Positions 9,074-17,284 of a DNA stretch of 36,595 nt are shown here, one piece after another. Below the pieces are notes generated by a model. That model ran no database searches and had not been told where the DNA came from. It was given only the letters and a program-made list of their open reading frames with translations. Position 1 is the first letter of the stretch. Every line of letters starts with the position of its first letter. A program made the translations under genes and the position numbers. The stretch comes from Anaerolineales bacterium (GTDB taxonomy: Bacteria; Chloroflexota; Anaerolineae; Anaerolineales; UBA11579): NCBI GenBank assembly GCA_020059485.1, contig JAGVCA010000026.1, positions 1 through 36,595 on the forward strand. The letters are read 5' to 3'.

Positions 9074-9949
9074 CTACCCTCCGGTGTCCTCAGGAATGAC
9101 GCCGTGCTTGGTCCGGACATGCTGCCGCCGGATCAGATTGCAGGACAGGCAGTCCGACCGCGAGCACAACAGCGCGGTCGGGTCAGCCTGGATCAACTGC
9201 CGGGTGGTCTCGATCAGTTCGTGCAGCGGAATCGCCTGGACCTCGGCTTGCCCGATCTGTGTCCGGCGCGTGAAGGGATCGATCAAAGGCTCGATCGCAT
9301 TGAATCCGTCCGAGCAGTACGGAAAATTTGCGCAGGTCACGACCATATCGCTCAGCAGCGCCCAGCGGGTGTACATCTTGCGTCCGGCCAGCCGCTCCCC
9401 CAAGTGAATACTGGTATTGGCGGTATGGTCCACTCCCAGCAAGAGCACCCAGCCGCTCTTATCATACATGACCGCCAGCGGCGCAAACGGCTCGGCCAGC
9501 AGCTGGCTTTCCAGATACGGCCGGACGTTGACCCCGGCGAATGAGAGCACCGGGTGTCCTGAACGTGCAGCATCCGGGTGTTTGCGGACCGCCTCGGCAA
9601 TCGCGCCCATCAATTTATCGGCCGGCATGTCCGGATAGAAGAACTCCGCCATCTTGTTACGGTCGTTGTGACTGCCGTAGAACAGCGCATTGTCCGGTGG
9701 GCCATTCTCTGGCACCACCATGGTCTTGTAAGTAAAGGTTGGCACAACCAGCTGCTCGAAGACTTCGATCAGTGCACCAGCAACCGTCTCAGCCCCGCCC
9801 TGCACTGGCCCAAGCGCGCGCAATGAACTGTGCGCGATCACCGGCCGGTTGGGAGGGATGCGCAAGCTGCGCAAGGCGCGCACCACATCCCGGTAGCCCA
9901 CCGGGCGGTCTGCGTCTCTCTGGGTTCGTTCAATCGGAGGTTGGGTCAC
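9074..9949 (-). CDS. AAC(3)-family N-acetyltransferase
   Basis: Member of the aminoglycoside 3-N-acetyltransferase fold family, 291 aa, acetyl-CoA dependent. Family blocks seen: HSSLRALG (40-47), GALIEVFEQLVVPTFTYK (58-75) and the catalytic-region pattern DHTANTSIHLGE (174-185). The C-terminal tail has a C-x4-C-x2-C cluster (C262, C267, C270) that may bind a metal. The start is GTG 9949 with GAGG eight bases upstream, 21 bp after the enoyl-CoA hydratase stop, and the stop abuts DUF389, so it lies mid-operon. Chromosomal members of this family in environmental bacteria often have unknown natural substrates, so calling it a resistance gene would be inference only. Confidence 0.88.
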   Translation of the reverse strand: MTQPPIERTQRDADRPVGYRDVVRALRSLRIPPNRPVIAHSSLRALGPVQGGAETVAGALIEVFEQLVVPTFTYKTMVVPENGPPDNALFYGSHNDRNKMAEFFYPDMPADKLMGAIAEAVRKHPDAARSGHPVLSFAGVNVRPYLESQLLAEPFAPLAVMYDKSGWVLLLGVDHTANTSIHLGERLAGRKMYTRWALLSDMVVTCANFPYCSDGFNAIEPLIDPFTRRTQIGQAEVQAIPLHELIETTRQLIQADPTALLCSRSDCLSCNLIRRQHVRTKHGVIPEDTGG

Positions 9950-9970
9950 ACCAGCATCCTCAACGCGGTT

Positions 9971-10747
9971 CTATCGGCCTTTCCAATCCGGATCGCGCTT
10001 CTCCAGAAAGGCTGTCATACCTTCCTTCTGGTCCTCGGTGGCAAACAACAGGTAAAACGCCCGCCGCTCGTCCGCCAACCCATCGCGCAGATGGCTCTCA
10101 AATGCGTGGTTGACCATCGCTTTGGCAGCCTGCACCGCCAGCGGAGCACGGGCCGCTATCTGATCGGCCAGCTTGATCGCATCTTCCAGGTAAGTTTCTA
10201 CCGGGGAAACCTTGTTGACCAATCCGTAATGGAGCGCTTCTTCGGCGGTCAGGTGGCGGTTGTTCAGGACCATCTCCATCGCCAGCACTTTTCCCACCGC
10301 CCGGGTCAGCCGCTGGGTACCCCCGGCCCCGGGGATCACGCCCAGATTGATCTCCGGCTGGCCAAAACGGGCCCGTTCCGAGGCGACGATCATATCCAGG
10401 CTCATGGCCAGTTCGCAGCCGCCGCCCAGGCACCAGCCGGAGACTGCCGCGATCACCGGTTTTTTGATCGTCATGACCGCATCGAACAGGTCGATCCGTC
10501 CGCTGCGGAGTATTTCCACTGCCGTGGCATCCGCCATCTCCGCGATATCTGCCCCGGCAGCAAAGGCTTTCTCATTCCCCGCCACTACCATCGCCCCGAC
10601 ATCTTCATCAGCGTCAAAGGCTTGCAACGCCTGCATCAGTTCACGCAACAGGGCGGCATTGAGGGCATTAAACGCATCCGGGCGGTTGAGTGTGATCAGA
10701 CCTACCCGTCCGCGGGTTTCCACCAGGATATTGTCAAATTCTTTCAT
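9971..10747 (-). CDS. enoyl-CoA hydratase/isomerase family protein
   Basis: Crotonase-fold enzyme, 258 aa, normal family length. It carries both glutamates of true enoyl-CoA hydratases: E112 (CLGGGCELAMSLD) and E132 (FGQPEINLGVIPGAGGTQRL). The oxyanion-hole segments FAAGADIAEM (62-71) and GGG (108-110) are also present. It probably hydrates 2-enoyl-CoA thioesters in beta-oxidation or amino-acid breakdown. The start at ATG 10747 is preferred over an upstream frame because AGGAGAGG lies just before it. It leads the operon with AAC(3) and DUF389. A link between fatty-acyl metabolism and those two genes is not obvious. No thiolase or acyl-CoA dehydrogenase is nearby. Confidence 0.93.
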   Translation of the reverse strand: MKEFDNILVETRGRVGLITLNRPDAFNALNAALLRELMQALQAFDADEDVGAMVVAGNEKAFAAGADIAEMADATAVEILRSGRIDLFDAVMTIKKPVIAAVSGWCLGGGCELAMSLDMIVASERARFGQPEINLGVIPGAGGTQRLTRAVGKVLAMEMVLNNRHLTAEEALHYGLVNKVSPVETYLEDAIKLADQIAARAPLAVQAAKAMVNHAFESHLRDGLADERRAFYLLFATEDQKEGMTAFLEKRDPDWKGR

Positions 10748-10803
10748 TGTCCTCTCCTGTCTGTTATCCGGGCTGTCGCAGCAAGCCGGCAACCTTCGGT
10801 CTG

Positions 10804-10809
10804 ATTATA
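10804..10809 (-). promoter_or_regulatory. -10 box for the enoyl-CoA hydratase operon
   Basis: A perfect minus-strand TATAAT lies about 57 bp before the ATG at 10747. The -35 region is poor. The gap between SurE and this gene also has a small CTGT/ACAG hairpin followed by TCGTCTTTT, which may end the surE transcript. Confidence 0.4.
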
Positions 10810-10860
10810 CGTCAACTGGCAAAAGACGACTGTCCCGACAGCCTGCCGATCAGGTGCTCT

Positions 10861-11628
10861 TCAAGGTGTGAACTTCCACTCCTGCAGGTCCGTCAGCGCT
10901 TTGTGGTTGGTCATATCCAACTGCAACGGAGTGACGGAGATATAACCGTGCTCGATAGCGTAATAATCGCTGCCTTCGTCCAGGTGGGCGGTAGGATACT
11001 CACCCCCGATCCAATAGAACGGTTTGCCCTTCGGGTCATGCATCACCACCAGTTCATCCTTGTAGATCCGCACCCCTTGCCGGGTCACCCGCCAGCCTTT
11101 GATCTCCTCATCGGGCAGGTGCGGGACATTCACATTCAGCGCCAGGCGAGGCGGCAGGCCATTGGCAATCACCAACTCAGCCACACGCCGAGCCGCCCGG
11201 GCGGATGATCCATAATCGCGCTCTCCCTGGAAGGCGCTGGTAGTGTGAACCGAGACGGCAATCCCAGGCACGCCGCCCAGCACGGCTTCCAGCGCGGCGG
11301 TAACAGTCCCGGAATAGGTGACATCATCCCCGATATTGGCGTGCGGGTTGATCCCCGAGACGACCAGATCGATATCCTTGACCAGGCCGAGCAGCGCCAG
11401 GGCGACACAATCTGAGGGAGCCCCGTCGGAGGTCAGCGCCGGGTTGCCGTCCGCCAGCCTGGTGTCGTGCACCCGCAGAGGCTTATGCATGGTCTTGACA
11501 TGACCGGAAGCCGACCAATTGCGGTCCGGTGCCAGCACGGTCACTTCGCCGAGTTTTCGCATCTCCTGGGCCAGCGCCAGCAAGCCGGGAGCCTGCACCC
11601 CATCATCATTTGTCACGAGTATTTGCAT
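10861..11628 (-). CDS. surE: 5'/3'-nucleotidase SurE
   Basis: Metal-dependent phosphatase that removes phosphate from nucleoside 5'- and 3'-monophosphates, linked in other bacteria to stationary-phase survival. The protein is 255 aa, the usual size. The N-terminal MQILVTNDDG carries the metal ligands D8 and D9, S39 lies in NWSASG, and N94 in SGIN. TSDGAPSDC and TYSGTVTAALEA are strongly conserved SurE blocks. The ATG at 11628 has a modest AGGA upstream. It is divergent from the unrecognised 480-aa gene with about 150 bp between starts. The usual partner genes (pcm, truD) are absent. Confidence 0.95.
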   Translation of the reverse strand: MQILVTNDDGVQAPGLLALAQEMRKLGEVTVLAPDRNWSASGHVKTMHKPLRVHDTRLADGNPALTSDGAPSDCVALALLGLVKDIDLVVSGINPHANIGDDVTYSGTVTAALEAVLGGVPGIAVSVHTTSAFQGERDYGSSARAARRVAELVIANGLPPRLALNVNVPHLPDEEIKGWRVTRQGVRIYKDELVVMHDPKGKPFYWIGGEYPTAHLDEGSDYYAIEHGYISVTPLQLDMTNHKALTDLQEWKFTP

Positions 11629-11778
11629 ATCAATCCTGTTCTATTGCGAGAAAAATGGTATAAATTGCCTGAAACGGAAACCAAATCGTCCGGATTTTGT
11701 TATTATACATGCATCACTGTCCGGGACTCCCAAATCCCTCATACTGACACATCACTCTCTCTACAGGAGCAGTCCGAA

Positions 11779-13221
11779 ATGCAAAAACAGCCACACACCT
11801 GGCTCCGCTCAATTAAGTTATTCTACTCCCCGGGGACTGTGACCCCGCTGCTGGATGAGGCCGCCTCGCGGCTCCTGCCTGCTTTCACCGCGCTTGGTCA
11901 CACCGTCCAGGAAGAACCGAATGCTGACACCAAGGTCATCCTGACCACGGCTCGCTTTGGTGAGTTGCTCAGCTGGCGGGATGCACTCATGTTCACCGGC
12001 CGGAAGAAATTCAAACTCAGCCACGTCCCCCGCACGATCACCATGGTGCACATCAACCCGCAGGAACTGGATGATATCCTGACGCATTTCGAGCATGCCC
12101 TGGCCAGAGACCCCTTCATCCGGAAGGACTTTGAATTCCAAGGGATGGCCGAGACGGCGCCAGATGTCCTGGTGGAACAAGGTCGGAGAGGTGGACCAAT
12201 GCTCTCGCTGATCCGCCTGATCCAGTCCCAGCTGAAATGCATCCGCATCTTGCTCCTGGTCGGAGACGACCACCCGGAGCGCGTTTATCACTTCGACCTG
12301 GTCGGCGCGCATCCCTACACTGAAATGGACGAGGACAAAGACGAGTTTTACCGCGATATCGTCCTGCGGACCGCGACCTACGAATCAACCTACGAGGTCA
12401 CCAAGCACGAGGTAGTCGGCGATCTGATCCCGCGCAACACCTGGCTGGAACTGTCCTCGGTCGAGGCCATGCAGCGCGCCGGGCAAGAGATGGGTAAACG
12501 GAAGTTCTTCACCGATATGCTCCGGATCGTGGACCTGGTGCCGGTCCCCGCGCTTAGCGATGCCATCGCCGACCAGTACAGCGAAGGCTGTTTTTCCACC
12601 TGGGATCCGGAGATCTCGGCGTTGATCGCCACCGTCACCGGCAGCGCCCGCCCGGTGGACAAGGGCAATATCTCGCATAACGACCTGGCCGCCATCGTCG
12701 GCATCCGTCAGGACGGACTGGGCGCGCAGGTGCGCCACATCGAGCATGGCGAAAATATCTCCCCTTCTTCAGAAGCCGTCGAGATGATCGACATGGACCT
12801 GGTGCTGCCGCGGGTCAAGGTGCCTGATCAGCCCGGAGAACACCCGGTAGTGCGCTCCAAACTGCACGGCCACCGCGGCGTGCAGGCCTTCAACCCGCAA
12901 TTGATCGAATTCGCCCCGCTGGACCCGCCCTTCTACGATTATCTGGTGTCCTGCGCCACCGAAGCCCAGGCCCGGGCGATCAAATCGGCTTTCAGCCGGG
13001 CTGAGAGCCTGCAAAACCCCGACGACCACCGCCTGGTGGCCTTCACCATCCTGCCCGGACACGGGATCGTGATCACCGAAAAGTGGCATCCGGACAAGGT
13101 GCCCTTCCAGTTGATCTGGGAATATATGGATGCTGGCTATCTGGTCATCGACCGGATAGTGCCCCAGGGCCGGATTTCTTTCGAACAGGTTCGGCCAGAC
13201 CGGATGGAGTTGGCCGAATAA
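11779..13221 (+). CDS. uncharacterised 480-aa protein
   Basis: I do not recognise this protein. No signal peptide or membrane segment is visible, so it is probably cytosolic. The N-terminal third looks like an alpha/beta domain (KLFYSPGTVTPLLDEAASRLLPAF, then VILTTARFGELLSWRDAL). The second half has distinctive blocks that look active-site-like: SEGCFSTWDPEI, TGSARPVDKGNISHNDL, GIRQDGLGAQVRHIEHGEN and EHPVVRSKLHGHRGVQAFNP, rich in His, Asp and Arg. A third block (AFTILPGHGIVITEKWHP) is near the C-terminus. The start ATG 11779 has AGGAG ten bases upstream; longer frames upstream lack support. The next gene starts four bases after its stop, so the two are almost certainly cotranscribed. Confidence 0.8.
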   Translation: MQKQPHTWLRSIKLFYSPGTVTPLLDEAASRLLPAFTALGHTVQEEPNADTKVILTTARFGELLSWRDALMFTGRKKFKLSHVPRTITMVHINPQELDDILTHFEHALARDPFIRKDFEFQGMAETAPDVLVEQGRRGGPMLSLIRLIQSQLKCIRILLLVGDDHPERVYHFDLVGAHPYTEMDEDKDEFYRDIVLRTATYESTYEVTKHEVVGDLIPRNTWLELSSVEAMQRAGQEMGKRKFFTDMLRIVDLVPVPALSDAIADQYSEGCFSTWDPEISALIATVTGSARPVDKGNISHNDLAAIVGIRQDGLGAQVRHIEHGENISPSSEAVEMIDMDLVLPRVKVPDQPGEHPVVRSKLHGHRGVQAFNPQLIEFAPLDPPFYDYLVSCATEAQARAIKSAFSRAESLQNPDDHRLVAFTILPGHGIVITEKWHPDKVPFQLIWEYMDAGYLVIDRIVPQGRISFEQVRPDRMELAE

Positions 13222-13225
13222 CCCC

Positions 13226-13627
13226 ATGACTTTCTGGGATACCGGTAGTTTCGAGCACGAAGATGCCCTGATGTGGGTCTCGGAGCTGGAAGAGACGGAA
13301 GACTTCCAAATCCTGGCCGAAGCGTTTGAGACTGTGCTCGACCAGGATGGTGAAACGCCCGATGAGATCGACTGCGTGATCGCCATATGCGCCGCGGAAG
13401 TGGTCGCCGGCCTGTTGGGATCGCCAGCCGATGAACTCCCGGTTGAAGTATTGGTCTGGCTGGAGGACAAGCACGAGCCAGCGGAAGAATTGATCCAGAT
13501 GGCCCGCAGTTCACTGAAGGTCGTCCTGCGCGATTCCAGCTTGAAGCAGTTATGGCGCGAACGAGATGCCTTCCCTGAATGGATGGATACGATCCAGGAC
13601 CTCACCAGCCGCCTGGAGGAGGAGTAG
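13226..13627 (+). CDS. DUF4259-like small acidic protein
   Basis: Protein of 133 aa, strongly acidic, no membrane segment. The opening TFWDTGSFEHEDALMWVSELEE matches the start of DUF4259 proteins (a W, then G-F/P-F, then D/N-D-A, then L-x-E). The body also agrees: CVIAICAAEVVAGLLGSP, LWRERDAFPEWM and a closing helix. The function of the family is unknown. It starts four bases after the 480-aa protein ends and has no separate ribosome binding site, so its translation is probably coupled. It may act with that protein. Confidence 0.75.
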   Translation: MTFWDTGSFEHEDALMWVSELEETEDFQILAEAFETVLDQDGETPDEIDCVIAICAAEVVAGLLGSPADELPVEVLVWLEDKHEPAEELIQMARSSLKVVLRDSSLKQLWRERDAFPEWMDTIQDLTSRLEEE

Positions 13628-13635
13628 CCGGAAAA

Positions 13636-13663
13636 ATTCTCCATGAGTATTGGTCTGGAGAAT
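13636..13663 (-). terminator. hairpin with T-run on the minus strand
   Basis: ATTCTCCA (13636-13643) and TGGAGAAT (13656-13663) form a perfect 8-bp stem with a 12-nt loop. On the minus strand it is followed by TTTTT; on the plus strand the trailing bases are AATTG, a poor U-tract. It could end the plus-strand DUF4259 message weakly, and would stop minus-strand read-through efficiently. Confidence 0.5.
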
Positions 13664-13665
13664 AA

Positions 13666-13694
13666 TTGACAAATTAGAATATTTGTTCTATTAT
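13666..13694 (+). promoter_or_regulatory. sigma-70-type promoter of the VOC gene
   Basis: A perfect TTGACA (13666-13671), a 17-bp spacer and TATTAT (13689-13694) lie about 30 bp before the start codon. The spacer and -10 contain AGAA-N6-TTCT (13677-13690), a possible operator that would block the -10. Confidence 0.85.
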
Positions 13695-13724
13695 TGATTC
13701 TAACCAACTCTTTAGGAGAGAATC

Positions 13725-14090
13725 ATGCCCCACAAACATTGCATCACCCATATCGAGATCCCCGCCGAAGATACCGCCGCTGCTGGCCGCTTCTACCAAA
13801 ACGTCTTTGAATGGAATCTGAAAGAGTTCCCTGAAATGGACTACACCACCTTCGAGGCCGAAGGCGGCACCGGTGGAGGGTTCACCAAAGTGGACGACAC
13901 CACCCCCATCGGTAGCGTGCTGCTGTATATCAACACCCCCAACCTGAAAGAAAGCCTGGAAAAGGTCAAAGCCAACGGCGGCTCGGTGTTGCTGGAAAGC
14001 TACGTGATCCCAACGGTCGGCACCATGGCCACCTTCAAAGACCCGGCTGGCAACACTATCGCCCTGCTCGAGCCCGAGATGCGTGAATAA
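13725..14090 (+). CDS. VOC-family (glyoxalase/bleomycin-resistance fold) protein
   Basis: Protein of 121 aa with one vicinal-oxygen-chelate domain. Pattern: CITHIEIPAEDTAAAGRFYQNVFEWNLKEF at the start, a central GGGFTK, and a C-terminal ATFKDPAGNTIALLEPE. The metal-binding positions H (in THIEI) and E (in LLEPE) are in place. Such proteins may be dioxygenases, isomerases or antibiotic binders, so the reaction cannot be named. The ribosome binding site AGGAGAG is good. It has its own strong promoter and is followed by a hairpin, so it is monocistronic and probably well expressed. Confidence 0.88.
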   Translation: MPHKHCITHIEIPAEDTAAAGRFYQNVFEWNLKEFPEMDYTTFEAEGGTGGGFTKVDDTTPIGSVLLYINTPNLKESLEKVKANGGSVLLESYVIPTVGTMATFKDPAGNTIALLEPEMRE

Positions 14091-14109
14091 GACCGGACAC
14101 GGAATATCA

Positions 14110-14142
14110 AAGAAGCCAACGCATGGTTCACGCTGGCTTCTT
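14110..14142. terminator. bidirectional hairpin between VOC gene and aconitase
   Basis: AAGAAGCCA (14110-14118) pairs perfectly with TGGCTTCTT (14134-14142). The two genes converge on it. Both sides carry only moderate T-runs (TTGCTTT on plus, TTCTTTGATATT on minus), so it can serve both transcripts. Confidence 0.7.
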
Positions 14143-14163
14143 GCTTTATCAGTAAAAAAACGG

Positions 14164-16857
14164 TCAGGCAGCCTGCAGCCGCTCGCGCAGCACTTTATGC
14201 AGGATCCCTCCGTGCCGGTAGATCAGCACATCCACAGCCGTATCCAGCCGGGAAACCGCCTCAAAGTTGATCTCGGTGCCATCCGCTTTGCCGGCGCGCA
14301 CCTGCAGACGGTCGCCAGGCCGCATCTCATCGCTCAGCCCGCTGATCGAGATCGTCTCGCTGCCGTCCAGTCCCAGGGTGGTCGCGTTGTGCCCATCCAC
14401 AAACTGTAGTGGCAGTACGCCCATCCCCACCAGATTCGAACGGTGGATACGCTCGTAGGACTCCGCAATAACCGCCTTTACGCCCAACAGCAGTGTGCCC
14501 TTAGCCGCCCAGTCCCGGCTGGAACCGGAACCATATTCCTTGCCTGCCAGCACTACCAGCGGGATACCGGCCTGCTGGTACTGCATCGAGGCCTCAAAGA
14601 TTGTGGTCTTGCCGCCATCGGGCTGGTAGCGGGTAAAACCACCCTCCACGCCCGGGACCAACTGGTTCTTCAGCCGGATATTGGCAAACGTACCGCGGGT
14701 CATCACCCGGTCATTGCCCCGGCGGGAGCCATAGGAATTGAAATCCCTCGGTGCCACATTCTGGGCTTGCAAATACTGGCCTGCCGGGCTGTCCGCCGGG
14801 ATTGCGCCGGCCGGAGAGATATGGTCGGTGGTGATCGAATCGCCCAGCAGTGCCAGCACACGGGCCTCCCGGATCTCGTTCAGAGCGGGCATCTCACGGG
14901 TCAGGCCGGTGAAGAATGGCGGCTCCTGGATATAGGTGGAGGCTTCATCCCAATCGTAGATCTCGCTCTCGCTGCCCGGGATCTCATTCCAGGTCTGGTT
15001 GCCAGTAAAGACATCCTGGTAACGCGCCACGAACATCTCCGGCGTCACGCTGGCCTGGATCGCCGCGCGGACCTCTTCCAGTGACGGCCAGATCTCGCGC
15101 AGAAAAACCGGCTTGCCGTCCGAACCAGTGCCGAGCGGCTCGCTGCTCAAGTCGATGTCAACCGTCCCGGCCAACGCAAAAGCCACCACCAACGGCGGCG
15201 AGGCCAGGTAGTTGGCCAGCGCATACGGGTGGATCCGGCCTTCAAAATTTCGGTTACCCGAAAGCACTGCGGCCGCCACCAGGTTCTCGCTGGTGATCGC
15301 CCGCACTACTTCGCCAGGCAGCGGGCCTGAATTTCCGATGCAGGTCGTGCAGCCGTATCCCACCAGGTTGAACCCTAATTCGGCCAGTGGGTCCATCAGG
15401 CCGGCCTTCTCCAGATAATCCGTCACCACTCGCGAGCCGGGGGCCAGGCTGGTCTTGACGTACGGCTTGACCTGCAAGCCGCGTTCGACTGCCTTGCGGG
15501 CCAGCAGCCCGGCACTGATCATCACCGCCGGGTTGGAAGTATTGGTGCACGATGTGATCGCCGCGATCACCAGCGAACCATGCCCCATCGTCTCACTGTG
15601 GCCGTTGGAACCAAAACTGACCTGCTTGTCCAGGTCTCCCGGTTTGAGTTCAAAGCCGCGGTCGCTCTTCGGCGCCAGCAGTGATTCGCGGAAGGTTAGT
15701 TGCAATCCGTCCAGCGAGATGCGATCATGCGGCCGCTTGGGCCCCGATAGGCTGGGTACGACCGTGGTCATATCCAGCGATAAAGTGCTGGTGAATATGG
15801 GGGCTGGCGACCCGGAAGTGCGGAACAATCCCTGCGCCTTGCAATAGGCTTCCACCAGGGCGACCTCGGCCTCTGTGCGGCCGGTCAGGCGCAGATAATT
15901 AAGCGTCTCATCATCCACCGGGAAATAGGTGATCGTCGCCCCATTCTCTGGCGACATATTGGCGATCATCGCCCGGTCGGCCAGCGCGAGTGCATCCAGT
16001 CCATCGCCGAAGAATTCCACAAATTTACCTACCACGCCGTGCGCACGCAGTATCTGAGTGATCGTCAGAGTCAGGTCGGTCGGGGTCACGCCCTCCCGCA
16101 GGCTCCCGGACAGTTCAAACCCGATCACATCCGGTATCAACATATCGATCGACTGGCCCAGCATGGCGGCCTCCGCTTCGATCCCGCCGACCCCCCAGCC
16201 GACGACGCCCAGGCCATTGATCATGGTCGTGTGCGAATCCGTCCCCACCAGGGTGTCGGGGAACGCCACCAGCTCGCCATCGATCTCGCGGGTCAGTACC
16301 ACCTTGGCCAGGTATTCCAGATTGACCTGGTGCACGATCCCGGTGGCCGGCGGTACCACCCGAAAATTGTCAAAGCTTTTTTGACCCCAGTGCAGGAACT
16401 CATAGCGCTCGCGGTTGCGCAGAAATTCGATCTCGGCGTTGCGCTGCAAAGCATCCACGGAAGCGAAAAAGTCGACTTGAACGGAATGGTCGATCACCAG
16501 ATCGACCGGGATTACCGGGTTGATCTCAGCCGGGTTACCGCCCAGCCGGGCCATCGCCGAGCGCATCGCCGCCAGGTCCACCACTGCCGGGACGCCGGTG
16601 AAGTCCTGCATCACAACCCGCCCAGGCTTGAACGGCATCGCCTGCCGCTCGGTGACTACCGGCTGCCATTCGGCCAGATTGGTCACATCCTGAGCCGTGA
16701 TCTCGACCCCGTCCTGTTGCCGCAGCAAGGCTTCCAGCAGGATCCGCACCGAATACGGCAGCCGGCTAAGGTCAGTATTCAGCGCGTCCAGTCGGTAATA
16801 AACGTACGAACCATGAGGGGTCGTCAGGACATCTTTGGCTTTAATGTCATTAAGCAT
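14164..16857 (-). CDS. acnA: aconitate hydratase (AcnA type)
   Basis: TCA-cycle enzyme converting citrate to isocitrate with a [4Fe-4S] cluster. It is 897 aa from ATG 16857, the normal AcnA/IRP length. The cluster cysteines are C437 (ITSCTNTSNP), C503 and C506 (YGCTTCIGNSGP). Other family marks are VGTDSHTTMINGLGVVGWGVGGIEAE, GDSITTDHISPAG, FNSYGSRRGND and the swivel-domain GKEYGSGSSRDWAAKG. An ATG at 16872 would add five residues, but GGAGAG lies eight bases before 16857, so the shorter start is chosen. It has no operon partner: the next gene upstream on the same strand is a VOC protein 64 bp away. Confidence 0.97.
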   Translation of the reverse strand: MLNDIKAKDVLTTPHGSYVYYRLDALNTDLSRLPYSVRILLEALLRQQDGVEITAQDVTNLAEWQPVVTERQAMPFKPGRVVMQDFTGVPAVVDLAAMRSAMARLGGNPAEINPVIPVDLVIDHSVQVDFFASVDALQRNAEIEFLRNRERYEFLHWGQKSFDNFRVVPPATGIVHQVNLEYLAKVVLTREIDGELVAFPDTLVGTDSHTTMINGLGVVGWGVGGIEAEAAMLGQSIDMLIPDVIGFELSGSLREGVTPTDLTLTITQILRAHGVVGKFVEFFGDGLDALALADRAMIANMSPENGATITYFPVDDETLNYLRLTGRTEAEVALVEAYCKAQGLFRTSGSPAPIFTSTLSLDMTTVVPSLSGPKRPHDRISLDGLQLTFRESLLAPKSDRGFELKPGDLDKQVSFGSNGHSETMGHGSLVIAAITSCTNTSNPAVMISAGLLARKAVERGLQVKPYVKTSLAPGSRVVTDYLEKAGLMDPLAELGFNLVGYGCTTCIGNSGPLPGEVVRAITSENLVAAAVLSGNRNFEGRIHPYALANYLASPPLVVAFALAGTVDIDLSSEPLGTGSDGKPVFLREIWPSLEEVRAAIQASVTPEMFVARYQDVFTGNQTWNEIPGSESEIYDWDEASTYIQEPPFFTGLTREMPALNEIREARVLALLGDSITTDHISPAGAIPADSPAGQYLQAQNVAPRDFNSYGSRRGNDRVMTRGTFANIRLKNQLVPGVEGGFTRYQPDGGKTTIFEASMQYQQAGIPLVVLAGKEYGSGSSRDWAAKGTLLLGVKAVIAESYERIHRSNLVGMGVLPLQFVDGHNATTLGLDGSETISISGLSDEMRPGDRLQVRAGKADGTEINFEAVSRLDTAVDVLIYRHGGILHKVLRERLQAA

Positions 16858-16921
16858 GTCTGATCTCTCCATTCGTGTATGGATATAAATGCAGGAAGCG
16901 TATTATAACAGCAGGCGGCAG

Positions 16922-17284
16922 CTATTCATTCGCCTGGTCTGTGGACTGGATCAGCTCGATCATCTGACCCTCGGGGTCGCGCAGATAAGCAGAATAACCC
17001 CAATAATATTCCTGGGGCGGCACATCAATCCGCAATCCGGCAGCTGCCAGCCGTTCACACTCCAGGTCCACATCCTCAACTGTAAAAGCCGTATGGTTCT
17101 CCGGCGGCAGTTCACCGTCGGCCGGTTGGTACGCCTGATGCAGGAACAGCTTGACCTCACCCAGCATGAAGATCGCCATCCCCTCCGCGCGGACCTCCGG
17201 TTCCTTGCCAAGCAGTTGTTGATAAAACGCCGCCATCTCATCCAGTTTATTGGTGAAGCGGGCGATCTCGGTCAGTCTGGTCAT
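16922..17284 (-). CDS. VOC-family protein
   Basis: Protein of 120 aa with a glyoxalase-like fold: LTEIARFTNKLDEMAAFYQQLLGKEP at the start, NHTAFTVEDVDLECERLAAAG in the middle, and YLRDPEGQMIELIQ near the end, where E is the usual metal ligand. An Ala (A9 in LTEIARFTNK) appears where many members have His, so the metal site may be incomplete. The start ATG overlaps the stop of the GNAT gene (ATGA at 17281-17284), so the two are cotranslated and probably share a pathway, for example resistance or detoxification; that is inference. Confidence 0.85.
   Translation of the reverse strand: MTRLTEIARFTNKLDEMAAFYQQLLGKEPEVRAEGMAIFMLGEVKLFLHQAYQPADGELPPENHTAFTVEDVDLECERLAAAGLRIDVPPQEYYWGYSAYLRDPEGQMIELIQSTDQANE

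Noticed and set aside
9074-9949. Calling the AAC(3)-like gene an acquired antibiotic-resistance gene
   Set aside because: It lies in a chromosomal operon with matching codon use and no mobile element, and family members often have other roles.
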